Origin: Dioscorea cayenensis subsp. rotundata
Lineage: Eukaryota > Streptophyta > Magnoliopsida > Dioscoreales > Dioscoreaceae
Reading direction: 5' to 3'
Assembly (NCBI RefSeq): GCF_009730915.1
Contig: NC_052475.1
Span: 4,154,001 to 4,218,000 of the forward strand
DNA length: 64,000 nucleotides
The notes below the pieces were generated by a model. It saw only the letters and a list, made by a program, of their open reading frames with translations. It was not told where the DNA came from and did not search any database. Each line of letters opens with the position of its first letter. Position 1 is the stretch's first letter. Position numbers and translations under genes: made by a program. Below, piece after piece: positions 11,665-23,377 of this stretch.

Positions 11665-13032
11665 ATTTTTTTTAATTAAAAAAGTGAATAAATTACAAAT
11701 GCATTAGAACACCAAACCAATACAATGAGTTCAAAAATACTAAAAGTAACAAATTCATGTAATTTATGGCTAAATTAAATATTTTTTTAGAGATCAAAAT
11801 AGATAATGTATAAAATTTTATAAAAGGAAAAAACTAGAGAACTTCAACTTAAATATCAAACATAGTCTTGATTTTTTGAACTCTCTCACCCCCTGACTTG
11901 TGGTAAACTATGTTAATGTCTACCCATCTAAGATGCTAACTGATTAACACACTGACATCTAAAACAGATGATCTTTCAAAATAATTATTTGTTGGATGCC
12001 ACTAATCTCACTTGTCTCACCACTCATTTTTTAAATGTTCACACCGACCACCGCTTTTACAAAAAATTAAGATCAGATCTATATGCTCAATGTGTGCTTC
12101 ACCATAAATAACAATAGAATTATACAGCACAAGTCACATCAAATACATATCATAACAACATTAACAATTTGATTATATTGTTACATGAGATTTGTAAGTG
12201 ATTTGAATAGTTTGAATACTGATGTCTAGAATCTTATCTCGGATTTTGTAGATTTTAATGATGTAGATTTGAAATTTGTTGTTGTTTGACACCCTCTTTG
12301 GTAACACATTAGATATTTTGTTATGTATTGCTTTGTCTTACATCTATTAGTTATCTTATATTATTCTTTATGGCTATACTTGCTTTGTTGGTCTATACAT
12401 TCTTTTTTAAAAACTAAAAAAAAAAAAGAAAAAACTGTGCGTGTTTCGGTCCTCAAAATTCAAGTGGTTTACAATGGAGTTTATCTCATCTGTTTTCTGC
12501 CTACATAAATGCTGATATGATCCCAAAATGAATAGCAAGAAATGAAGAAAGGTACATTAAACTGATTGTCTTGCCAATAAAGGGATGGAGCAACCTTAGC
12601 CATGTGATTCCATTGAAGACTGATGGTGATTGTTTCAAGGGACAGGACCACACATGCCATTGAGTGGGTAAGATCTTTTTAGCTCCTTTGGTTTATCAAG
12701 TTATGCAGAATGACAGAAAAAGATTGTCCAGAAAAATAAAAACAAATGAATTAAAATGATTCTAAAAATTTATGTTGAGATTATGATCTTTAAAGTCTCA
12801 CATCATCTTTGCATCTTTCTCAGCTACATTCCTCAGGGGGTGGGGACTACACTTTGTACCTGCCATTGTCAACCTGGACAAGTGGACATTCCTGATCGAA
12901 CTGCATTTGGACGAATTTAATTAATGTATATATTTTTCTCTTTTAATTAATTTTTTTTTATAAAATGGATAATCAACAACATTAGATGGAAGAAAAAAAT
13001 GTTGAAAAGACAAGTCCCTAATCTTAACTGGT
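11665..13032. other. AT-rich intergenic DNA, no gene seen
   Basis: No supported coding region, RNA gene or clear transposon end was found. Short open frames such as the one near 12323-12508 are low-complexity and start without conserved content. Confidence 0.5.
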
Positions 13033-13035
13033 ATA

Positions 13036-13317
13036 TTTTTTGAGGACTAACTTTGTCTTTATATTTCAATTTGAGCATTAACTTTTAATTTATATCAAAA
13101 TGGACACCAAATTTTGATTTCATTTCATCAACAGGGTAATTAGGGCTTTTCAGCGAGTTTCTACTAACGTGAGCCCTAGAATATCTAATGTGGCGCATGC
13201 CCTCTACATAAGTGGGTGACATGGACCATGGGCATCTATATAGACATTCCAGCCTGGTAAAATTGAAAGTTCGCTCAAATTGAAATAAGGGCAAAGTTCA
13301 ATACTCACTCAAAAAAT
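13036..13317. mobile_element. MITE-like inverted-repeat element, ~280 bp
   Basis: The left end (TTTTTTGAGGACTAACTTTG, then TTTCAATTTGAGC) is matched in inverted form at the right end (complement TTTTTTGAGTGAGTATTGAA, then TTTCAATTTGAGC) over about 50 bp. No certain target duplication was found. It lies 20 bp from the next element. Confidence 0.55.
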
Positions 13318-13336
13318 TTACCCTTTATATAACTAA

Positions 13337-14389
13337 GGGAAAATTTTAAAAATAAACCCTGTAGTTTCCCACTTTTGGGACAGAGCAAATTTTTTTTTTT
13401 TGTTTCTATACCATGTGGTTTCCCTAACTAGCAAAAAATGGAAAAACTGTCACCGGCATTAATCGTTGTTTATGTGGCAAAAATAAAATTGTCAAATCAT
13501 ATAAGGTATGGCTGATGTGGCAAAAAAAACTCCCGTGAAATAGTACCCTTCTCCTTTGCCTTTTTTTCCCCCTTTTATTAATCTTTACCCTTTTAAATCT
13601 TATTCCAAATGTATCTTCTTTAGTTGAAATCCAAACTACAATTTTTTTTAACAGGAAGATCTAACAAGAAAAGGTGACCATAGCTTACAGAGTTAAACCC
13701 CTCTAGTAATTAATTGATTTTTTTTTTATATCCTCACTACCAGTAAGCAAAATAGCTTTTGAGTGGGTTTTTTTATTTCTTTGATGTTTTAAGAACTGGT
13801 GAGTTCTTAATATTTTATGAATGTAAAGCAAACAAAAGACAACAAGAGATTTAACATATTTGTGTGAGAAAAAAATTATTTTTCATGGTTCTATAATCAA
13901 TGCCTAAATATAGAACAAATTAAACTATTTATATGCGAAAAGAAGCATCTTCCATGGAGGTTGAGAGTAATGAAAAAGATTGCGAAGAAGAATTGATAAG
14001 AGCAATATGTGATGATTTGTAGCTTTTTCCTGAGGAAATTTGGAAGGCGATTGGCTCAATCACAAGCGTTTGATGTGAATCTAAAACCCTAGTAATCTTT
14101 GTGGGCAGAGGAAAATCTTAATTATCCAATGATGGATGATAACAGATTAATCCATAATAAGACAAGCTTAATCCAAGTTAACACATGAAAAAAATGTTTT
14201 TTTTTTTTACCATGTAGCCATATTTAATATAATTTGATGACTTTACCCCTGCCACTTAAGCAGCTGTTAACTGGTTTTCCCTTTTTTGCTAGCTAGAAAA
14301 ATCACATTGTATAAAAACGAAAAACAAATTTCTTTGTCCCTATTCCACACAAGTGGAAAACTTCTTGGTCTTTTTTTTGAAATTTTCCC
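13337..14389. mobile_element. Non-autonomous MULE, 1,053 bp
   Basis: Begins GGGAAAATTTTAAAAATAAA and ends with the inverted form (complement GGGAAAATTTCAAAAAAAAG). Flanks TATAACTAA (13328-13336) and TATAACTAT (14390-14398) agree at 8 of 9 positions, as expected of a Mutator-type 9-bp duplication. The interior 13950-14080 has a short open stretch that might be captured gene sequence, but I do not recognise it. Confidence 0.75.
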
Positions 14390-14398
14390 TATAACTAT

Positions 14399-15329
14399 AT
14401 ATATATATATACATATTTTATAAGGTTTACAATTTAGGATGGGTTTAAGAATTTAGATTATAGGGTGTGTATTTATATATGTGTAGTTATATGCACAATT
14501 CTAGAATTAAATACTTCCCTAGTTCCAGAACCAGGGAAGAGGACTTCAAAAAATAAGAGAATACAAAGTCTGGATGAACAATACAAAATAAATAAATAAA
14601 ACAAAAACACAAACGCGGTATGTACTAAACATAGATAGACCAAGTGTACAACAATATCAATAACAAGAAAATGAAGAAGATAGCGCATATAGGAGAAATC
14701 AGCATAAGATGACTTTGAAATTGCAGTCAAAAGTCTCAAAAGGTTCAATCAACCTAGCAACTAGCCAGATTTTTGGTCAATTGCCCTCGCTCTCTGTTAC
14801 AAAATAGATAATCCGCAAGAGAAATCAAAAGAACAAAAAACAATGCAAAGACACAAGATTTACTAGGTTCAGCAATGTGTCTGCATCATCGGGAGTGGTG
14901 TGGTTGTATATTACTTATTCACTTGTCTCGCTCATCAAAAAACCAAGGTTACATGAATTTATAGGTAAAATCATAACCTTAACTAGATACAAATTACCCT
15001 TGTATTGTAGGGGGTGTTTCCCCAGCACCCCCAAGCTATCAAACTAATGCTCCTCCTTAGTCCACTCCATTTCATTCCCACATCTGCTCATTTGTTTTTG
15101 TATATAAGCCATATACAACACTTACAATTGTATTTGCATATATATCTTATTTAAATAAATTTTTAAAAAATAAGTGAAAAAATAATTAAAATCTTGAAAT
15201 TATATTAGTGAGTGAATATGTTTAAAAGTAATTCTATTAAATAGGTTGTAATTAAGGTAAAAAAGATTTATCACATTATTTAAATCTTGAAATTATTTAA
15301 GTTTATATATATATATATATATATATATA
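14399..15329. mobile_element. Spacer with probable LTR-retrotransposon fragment at ~14755-15110
   Basis: The stretch around 14840-15050 (ACTAGGTTCAGCAATGTGTC, then CTTAACTAGATACAAATTAC) resembles the LTR or near-LTR DNA of plant Copia elements. No LTR pair, primer site or coding domain is visible, so the class is tentative. A TA microsatellite at about 15303-15329 is the target of the large MULE that follows. Confidence 0.35.
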
Positions 15330-15711
15330 GGGAATTCATCTCCTGGAGACGTCCCTAGAATTTATTTCTAGGGATGTCCCCGCATCAGCCGTTAGATGGC
15401 CATCTAACTGCTGATGCTGATGATGTATAGTTTTGAAAAAGCAAAGATCCAGTCCCCTTTTCCTCCTCCATTCCCCAAAAAATTGGCCCTCCACGGTGCT
15501 CCCTCTCCTCCTTCATTCCCTCACCGACGACTGCCCAGATCTTGGCCTCCCTCTCCCCTCCATTGATGTCGGATCACATCCGGATCTCCTTCCTGCTCCG
15601 ATCTCGCCAATTAACTCTAGCGACTTCTGAAACTCATCCGGAGGCATAAGCGTGGGTTGAAAGCCAAGCATTCGCTAGCCAGAGAAGAGAACAACGGACC
15701 TTGTGTTTGGT
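15330..15711 (+). repeat. Left terminal inverted repeat of the 8.48-kb MULE
   Basis: Pairs with 23378-23807 in inverted orientation. An internal near-palindrome (GACGTCCCTAGAA, then TTCTAGGGATGTC, about 15348-15378) could form a hairpin. The part after 15430 is GC-rich and proline/serine-coding in appearance. Confidence 0.9.
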
Positions 15712-16099
15712 TTATATATTATTAGTAAGTCTTTAAAGTTCATGAACTCTAAGAAAAACATTATGAATGTATGTTATAATAGACTGGTATATCAAAATGT
15801 ATTACAGTACTAATAAAGAAGTAAATGCTGGTATGTGTTGATGAACTCTAAGAAGTTACTTTATATGTCTATTCAATGCATTACTGCTTCATGATAGGTA
15901 TACTAGTTCTTCACTCTCTCACTCTCTCTCTTTCTCTCACTCAGTACTAATAAAGAAGTAAATGCTAGTTCTTTATATACCTATCAAAATGTATTTCAAC
16001 AACATTTACTACTTCATGAATTCTAAGAAGTTACTTTATATGCATGTTTAATACATTACAGTACTAATAATAGAATCACCTGCTGTGCAGAGCTATTGT

Positions 16100-16259
16100 G
16101 TATGTGTGTGCTCTGACTACTGCTTCCTATGAATGCACAACTTATAGGCAAGTACTCATCTCTGAAGTCCCTAAGCCTCTCAAGCTCAGGCAGCACAATA
16201 GTACTGAGATCAGGCCAATCCTTGCACCACAGCTCTGCGCACTTGATTGCAATATTTGC
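16100..16259 (-). pseudogene. Captured fragment of a U-box/receptor-like kinase protein
   Basis: The minus strand reads AIKCAELWCKDWPDL then VLPELERLRDF, which matches the end of the kinase domain of plant U-box kinases (consensus ALKCAELRRKDRPDL, then VLPELERLR). It lacks the rest of the kinase and the U-box. It sits inside the MULE, upstream of and antisense to the transposase. The family assignment is by recollection of conserved sequence. Another RLCK is possible. Confidence 0.65.
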
Positions 16260-16770
16260 TAAGGTGTGTTGTTAAGTTTTAAGTTAAATTTTATAGTTCC
16301 TTTCATCATCAGGCTTTTGTGTTGAATACAGATTATTCAAGTTCTCCTTTGTTTAATCTTTCTTTCTTTAGCTACTCTGTTTGACTATCCTTTCCATTGA
16401 AAGACAAATATGTATACATAAACCATGTTACATCAGAAAAATGTGTACTTGTCATCCTTTCTTTGTATCTATATGAAACATATTTTATTGTGCATCCATA
16501 ACAAAGGCACGAGCTTTACTCCTGAGAGTTGAATTCATCAATACCTTTAAGAACCTAAGAAATGTATTATAAACAACTTTTTAAGATGTAAAAAAAGAAC
16601 TAGTATATTAAAATGTTGTTGATGAACTCTGGAGGCCTCATGAAGCAGTAAATGCTTTTTTTTTTTCCTTCAATTCATGTATCATTTGTTCCACTTTTTT
16701 AAAAAAATAATTTTTTTGGGTATATGCTTTGACATATTCTAATTGGTTGTAGTTTTCTTTATAGGATATC

Positions 16771-19080
16771 ATGGAGAATATCGCCGATGAAATATACAGA
16801 AACAACAATTCCACCTTTGAGGATATTGAAATTGATATAAACGAGCTCGGGTTATATGAAGAAAGTGAAGGTCATGTGACACAAGGAATTGATAGCCACC
16901 AAGTTGAAGATATGCATGAATTGGCAACACAAGATAATCAAGAAATGGCAATAAGTCCACAATCTCGAGATGAACGGGATGTAAGAATCCCATTTGTTGG
17001 TATGGAGTTCGAGGATGAGAATGAAGCATTTCGTTATTACTTGGATTATGCAAAGTCCAAAGGTTTTGGGGTAAGAAAGGGCCATGTGTATAGTTCATCT
17101 ATTTCTCAAATAATTACTTGTCGACACTTTGTTTGTGATAAGGAAGAAGCTAAATGTATGTCAGACAAAAGGCAACTAGGAAAAATTGTTCAAAGGCGTA
17201 GAGTGGAATATGGAGAGTGGAATATGGACCATAAAGATGTTTGATGATGTGCATAATCATTTTTTACTAACAACTCCATCTAAGGTGATAAAGATACGGT
17301 CTCACCGCCATATTAGTGAGACATGCAAAAATTTAATGAAGACATTGCATAAAAGTAGAGTGGGACCGAGCCAAATGAGTCGAATATTAAATGAAACACT
17401 TTCAAATACATGATATGCACTAATTACAGGGGTTGATTGTTCCAATCATTTGAGAGGAGTTCGAAGCAACAATATTGGGAAAGAATGCATGGCTATTGTT
17501 AAGATTTTCAAGGATAAAAAAACTCAATGACGATTTTTTCTTCTTTGATGTGGAGCTTGATGAGTTTGGTCAAACTAGATGTGTCTTTTGGGCAAATGAA
17601 AGATCTAGAATGACATATTCAGAATTTGGAGATGTTGTTAAACTACTTATAAAACTAATAGATTTGGTTTTCCCTTTGCTCCTTTTGTTGACGTCAACCA
17701 TCACATGCAATTGATTTTATTTGGTTGTGCTCTAATCGTAGATGAAAAAGAAGAAAGTTTTTTATAATTAAGATGTATGTTAGGAAAACATCCAAAACCA
17801 TAATTACAGATCAAGACTTGGCTATGGGGAAGGCCATTGCAAAAGTGTTTCCAAATTCTGGCCATCGACTTTGCTCTTGGCATATAGGAAGAAATTCAAT
17901 GAAGTATTTAGTTGATTTGAAGAGTAAAGAGGGCTTCATGAGGGACTACAACAATTGGTTGCATTGTAGTGAATCGATTGAAGCATTTGAAAATAGATGG
18001 GGCGAACTTCAAGCAACATATAACATTGATGATAAACATTGATTGAGTAAGATGTATAACATTCGACACAAATGGGTATCTCTATATTGGCAAGATATAT
18101 TCACAGCTGGAATGACTTCTACACAACGTAGTGAAAGTATCAACTCATTTTGTGATGCCTTTGTTAATGCACAAACTCCATTGGATGAGTTTGTTATTCA
18201 GTATGATAAGGCTTTGTTTGCTCGACGAAATGATGAAGAAAATGAAGACTTCAAGACATTGAACTCTATAGCTAACTATTACACAAGTCATCCAATTGAG
18301 AAGCATGCAAGAGAAGTATACACAAGAGCTGTGTTTAATATCTTTCAAGTAGAATTGCAAGAAAGTGATAGTATGCTTGCCGAACGGGTTCGAGATGGGT
18401 CCGAAAATGCAAAATATATAATTTGTAATGAAACTTTTATGTTTAGCAAAGATTGTATTGAAGATGGGAAACCTTCCGCTACATGCTCTTGTAAGAAGTT
18501 TGAAAGAGAAGGTGTGTTGTGTCGCCATATATTGAAAATATTTAAAAAAAAAAAAGAGGTTGCAAAGGTTCCTAAAAGATATATGCTACGCCTTTGGACT
18601 ATGGATGCAAGATATAGGTCAAGTGTTATGATGGTTGAGACATGCAACAATGCCTTCACACCCTTGATGAAGTGGAATGCACAATCTATATCATCCTTAG
18701 AGATGTATGAGAAAATTATGACTAAGCTTAAAGACATTTTTGAAATTCTTGGTGAAATGTCTAGTGCACCAGAACATAGATCATGCACCGAGCAAAATGA
18801 TGAAAATCAAGAGATTATTGGTTCTTCTTCTTGCCTTGCCTTATCAAGTGAAGATAATGTTTGTGGGTCAAACATTAGTATTCTTGATCCAAAATCTATC
18901 AAGAGCACAGGTCGACCAAGAGTGAATACGAGGATTGAGTCCACCATCGACCTCCAATTATCAGCTAAGAGAAAAAAAAAACTTGTAGTAGATGTGGAGG
19001 AAAGGGTCATTACATGACTACTTGCACATTTAGTAAGACATTTTTTTCTTTCAAAAGTTGTATTAATTTATTTTATATTT
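16771..19080 (+). pseudogene. FAR1-type MULE transposase, broken by shifts and stops
   Basis: The domain order is complete: an acidic N terminus, FAR1 zinc-binding domain (GMEFEDENEAFRYY near 17002, then a Cys/His array), MULE transposase core, SWIM finger and C-terminal zinc knuckle. The core keeps TDQDLAM (~17806) and TQRSESINSF (~18121), carrying two of the three expected acidic catalytic residues. The SWIM finger reads CSCKKFEREGVLCRH near 18487. Disabling changes are a shift near 17225, a TGA at 17411-17413, shifts or small deletions around 17460, 17645 and 17765, a TGA near 18042, and loss of one A in the A-run near 18980. That last change pushes the knuckle CSRCGGKGHYMTTC out of frame. 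A short intron may lie at ~19033-19130. The start at 16771 follows a possible splice acceptor. Confidence 0.9.
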
Positions 19081-20129
19081 TAATCATTTTTTATTATTTA
19101 CTAAATGAAAATTTTTATTTGTAAATGTAGATCCAGCATGAGCAACAAGGAGCACTCACTATTTGAATCTACTTGTGAATCTATGATTTCCATTTTGAAG
19201 TTATCTAGGACAAGTGGTTTATGTAATCAATATTGTATTGTGTACCTTAATATGTTGGATGGATCTTTAATGGTTCAATTGTCATGATGGTTATGTTTTA
19301 TGGTATTTTAATTTTGGATGTCAATTTTGGAATTGCAGAATTGTTTGGTGAGTATAGTAGTGCATTTTTCTTCTTGTGATTACTAAGTGTTTTAACCGCC
19401 TAAAGGGAAATGCAATGTAATTCATCTTGGAAGCTCTAGTTTTTCCAGGGCCATGTCAATATTTTTGGACTGCCTGAATTACATCATGAAGATGATTTGA
19501 GTTCAACAGCAGTAATGCAGAAATCAGTTGAAAATGAAGCAGATGTAGCAAAGCTGGTATTGAAGCCATGGATAATATTGTTTTCGGAACTTCATTGATT
19601 GTGGAGGTAAAACAGAAGAAAAATCTCAACTTTTGATTAGAATAAGTTTCTGATGAGATTACTACTTCTGTTTTTCTTAATGCATTGCATTGTATTGCTT
19701 CTTTGGATGTTTAATTCTGAAATTTTCAATTCAATGGTGTTGTTGTTCTTGATGGAGTTTTTTTACTGTTATCTGAAGTTCTATCTTCTAATTTACTCTC
19801 AATTCTTTGTGTTTTTCAAAGATGAAAACATTGCTATAATTTGCTTCAATTCAATGTATGCATTTGTGATTCACTTGTTGTTCAATTCAATGTTCTAATT
19901 CTCTGTAAAACTTGAGTATCATTTCTGAAGCTTAAAAGTATCAAAGAATTACAGTAATTTGCTAAAAGTATCAAACTAGACACACCATTCACCAAACATT
20001 GAATTATTTACCTCCACTTTATGTATATATTCTTTAGATTTAATTACAACAGGTGAAAGTAACTCAAAAAAAAATATACAATGTAATAATATTGTTTATT
20101 TTCTGAGAAGACATTGGCTTCTGATGTTT

Positions 20130-20388
20130 GCACCCTTCATTCTGAAGTTCAGTTCCTCAACATCATCATTCTTGTATCTGTTTTTTGCATATGCAAATCC
20201 AGAATAAGATGATTCCCTTCTTTCATCTTTCCTGTAACTGTATGGAGCATGCTTGAAGTTGGACCTGGTTTTCGTATCAGTTTCTGGATCGGAATCAAAT
20301 GGGTTGGAATGAGAATACCCAGGTTCAGCTGAATGCTATTTGGGAAGTGTAGAGACGGGTGTTCTTGTTGTGCCCATTTTAGACATTT
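20130..20388 (-). pseudogene. Captured N-terminal fragment of a SNAP25-like SNARE (SNAP33 type)
   Basis: From an ATG at about 20388 the minus strand reads MSKMGTTRTPVSTLPK, a stop, then NPFDSDPETDTKT and later AKNRYKND. Plant SNAP33 proteins share an N-terminal NPFDSD block and an ARNRYKNDF block at similar spacing. The t-SNARE helices are missing. It follows the XPD fragment on the same strand, so one transcript could join the two. Identification rests on short motifs and is moderate. Confidence 0.5.
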
Positions 20389-20883
20389 AAGAGGTAGCAG
20401 AGAAGTAAACATAGGCCAACACAATTATGGAAGTGAAACCTATATAAACACGATAATTCAATAGTTAGAGTGCTGAAATTGATGACAGACAACAACCAGA
20501 AAAGTATCAAAATTCAGAAGTAGTAAATGTATTTGTTCAGATGTGTAAGAACAGGACGATAAAAGAAAATGTAAAAACTAAACAGGTAGCACAGTTAAAA
20601 AATGATGCAAGATAGCTTAGGCAGTCAAAATATGGTTTTTGAGTAATCACACCTAAACAATATAATATTAAACTAAGGAAACTAAGAGTAATTCTTTGCT
20701 TAATTTCCTAAGAAGAATCATCTATGTTTTTAAAAAGATTTGAGAACTTGTTTGAGCAAAGTTTGACTCGAAATTGATAAACTTAACTTACAATGAAATT
20801 CAAAATAAAATTACCAAATTTGACACACTTATGCAGAGGCCAAAAACATGATAGAATAGCATGTGACAAGGGAAAGCCATCAC

Positions 20884-21078
20884 CTGCAAAATGCCCATTT
20901 CATTCCAGCTATTGACAATGCCATCCATGTAGGAGTAACTAACAAAGAAACAAACAATGCCGTCTGGAATAGCAGCAACCATTTCCAGCAAGAGCTATCC
21001 ATAATTCCTCACAACACCAGGATCACTCCTCATATCAAACTTTGTACTTATAGGCAGTTGATCACTGACCCATGACAA
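20884..21078 (-). pseudogene. Captured exon of XPD/ERCC2 (UVH6) DNA helicase
   Basis: The minus strand reads SDQLPISTKFDMRSDPG, VVRNYG, a stop, [12 protein letters not shown], then [19 protein letters not shown] and ILQ. This matches the highly conserved XPD helicase region of TFIIH almost residue for residue. The exon ends in CAG followed by GTGATGG, so a splice donor and the intron beyond it were captured as well, which shows a DNA-level capture. One Lys codon (AAG/AAA) seems to have become TAG. The other helicase motifs are absent, so no activity is expected. The upstream edge stops just before the solo LTR. Confidence 0.88.
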
Positions 21079-21098
21079 GCAATTATAGACAAGAGAAC

Positions 21099-22927
21099 TC
21101 ATAAGTGCTTGTGCAATATGAATGTGAAGCATTCTTTCCTTATGTTAAGCATTACCTTTCTCGGGTTTTTACACTAATATGTGTGTTTTTATGTTACTTT
21201 TATGCAGGTAGGGTTATGAGGCCGATTATGAAGGAAAGAACCCAATGTGGATCATAATGCACCGATTTTGGAGAAAATCTTGCTAAGGTTCAAACGCGAA
21301 GACATAGGTCGGGTGTGAGATCCTAGAGTGTGTGTCAACCTCCTCGTATTTGAATTAGCACAACCATTTGGAGGGGCACAAGGGTAGTCATACTCAAGCA
21401 TTCCGACTTATGCATATAGAACAAGATCTCCACCAACTTTTCCATCATTGAAGAAGCAAAGCGATCCACGACGTGAACGTGTGCCCGTTTGTGTTACCTC
21501 AATGAAAGTATGGATTCGGGAAGTATTTCAGGTCAGACACTGTGGCAAAGTACTGTAGCAGCACTATTTACAGCCGGCCGAGAAAACTGCAGAACAGAGA
21601 ATCCACACGGGCGTGTGGAAATTCCACATGCCCGTGTGAAAAATCTACAGGGGCGTGTGGATCCCTGATTCCATCCCTATTTAAAGCTGATTTAGCCCTG
21701 ATTTCAGTATTCTTTTCTCCATCTTTTCCCCAACTTAAGAGAGGGTTTCGGCTAAGGTTTTGAGAGGTATTGGCTAGGGTTTTGGAGAGGTTCTATGGCT
21801 CCGACATCGTCATCTCTTTGGAAGAAGGTTGGTAGGGGAGCTTCCGTCGAGGCGTATCCTATACCGGAGAAGGGGATCTTTGGACGACGAGTAAAGGACT
21901 TTCCACAAGACCATCGACACGACTATCGACCAGGTTTTCTATGAATTCTTTGCTTTTACATTCTATTTCTTTGATTGTACTTAGCTCCATGGAGAGCTTA
22001 ACCCCTAGTGGGTACTTGGGTATTTGTGAACCCTAGGATGTATTCATTTCTTTGAATCTCTTTATTATGCTTTCAATTAATTGATGTTTATTATGAGTTC
22101 CAACCTTGAATGCTTGATTGTGTGAATACTTCCCTAGAGTGACACTAGGGTTGAGAGTTCTTGTTGGTAACCTTGTGAATGAGTGACACACCACGAGTGT
22201 TAGACAAAGCTAGGTTGGAGAGGGTTGAGAGGGTGAGTCGAGAGGTACAGGAGCGTCCCCTTTCCCCTCCGATGTGTTAGATTCTACCTCCGTTCCTCGA
22301 GTTCTTTGCGGCCACAATAGAGTGAATGGTCTAAGGGATGACCTTCCACTGGGGCTTAGTTGCGGGTGCAACGGAGTGAAGCGCAGAAGTAATCTTAGTA
22401 TCTAGGGCTTAATTGTGGTTAGGGACCTTCCACCTGGACCAAAAGGTTAGGTCTACAATTAGGAAGAGATTTATCACTTGGAATCCCTAGAACTTATTGC
22501 AATTCTATGCGAGTGCGAGGTTGAGAGGTTATTCAATCTCTCCTCCGGGACATGTATAGAGTTAGGCATAGTTGACCTTAGATTTGGGACTATGTAATTA
22601 AGGATTTCCACGACTCATTTGCATTGATTAGGAAGCATAATAGAGGGTTCTTGTACTTGAAATGATTATCCTAGGCGGAGCAATATCCGGGTACCCCATC
22701 TTTATCGATTGCCTTACATTCTCCTTTACTTGTGCTCTCTTACTTGTTGTTTTTACTTTTGAGAATTGAATCATTGTCACACATATCACTATTCATCTTT
22801 CACATAGCTAAGAAGCGAATTAAGTGTTTTTATTCCCTACTCCCTGTGGATACGATACCCGCTCATCCGAGATTATTACTTCGACAAACCCGTACACTTG
22901 CGGGATATACGCAAGGGGACCTTGTCA
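21099..22927 (+). mobile_element. Solo LTR (Ty3/Gypsy-like), ~1.83 kb, nested in the MULE
   Basis: Flanked by AGAAC at 21094-21098 and 22928-22932, a 5-bp target duplication. The right end ...GACCTTGTCA has the expected CA, but the left end reads TCATAAG rather than TG, so the terminal base may have mutated. The sequence CTCCCTGTGGATACGATACC near 22850, shortly before the end, is typical of plant Gypsy LTRs. Repeated CACACGGGCGTGTGG-type palindromes lie at 21606-21662. No internal gag-pol remains, so it arose by LTR-LTR recombination or is a fragment. Confidence 0.7.
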
Positions 22928-23377
22928 AGAACATCATGAACAGAATAAGAAGCTGATGAAATATAATATAATTTCCACATAAAATTTAGCAGTTGAGCAA
23001 AACTGGGCAACTAGAGCATGACCATGATGATTGCAATGCTAACACAAATTAAAAATAGGTGGAAGTGCAATATAGCACAAAAATGATAATATGAAGATAG
23101 CTGATAACTCTTCTCAGAAAATTGCATGAAGTACCTCCTATATATAGTGATAAATCATAGTGTGGGAAAGGAAATTTATCTTTCTTGTAGGTGATACCTT
23201 CCACTAGTCAGAACCATTGGGCAAATAATGATGAATATAAGAATGCATGGCAGGGATGATTATACATACATCTCAATTTCAAGATCAGAAAAACAAAGAA
23301 GAAAATAAAAACTAAAAGAGAAAAACTAAACTGCGCTCTCCCATCGGCACAAGAACATAAATGATTGAGCACACCAA

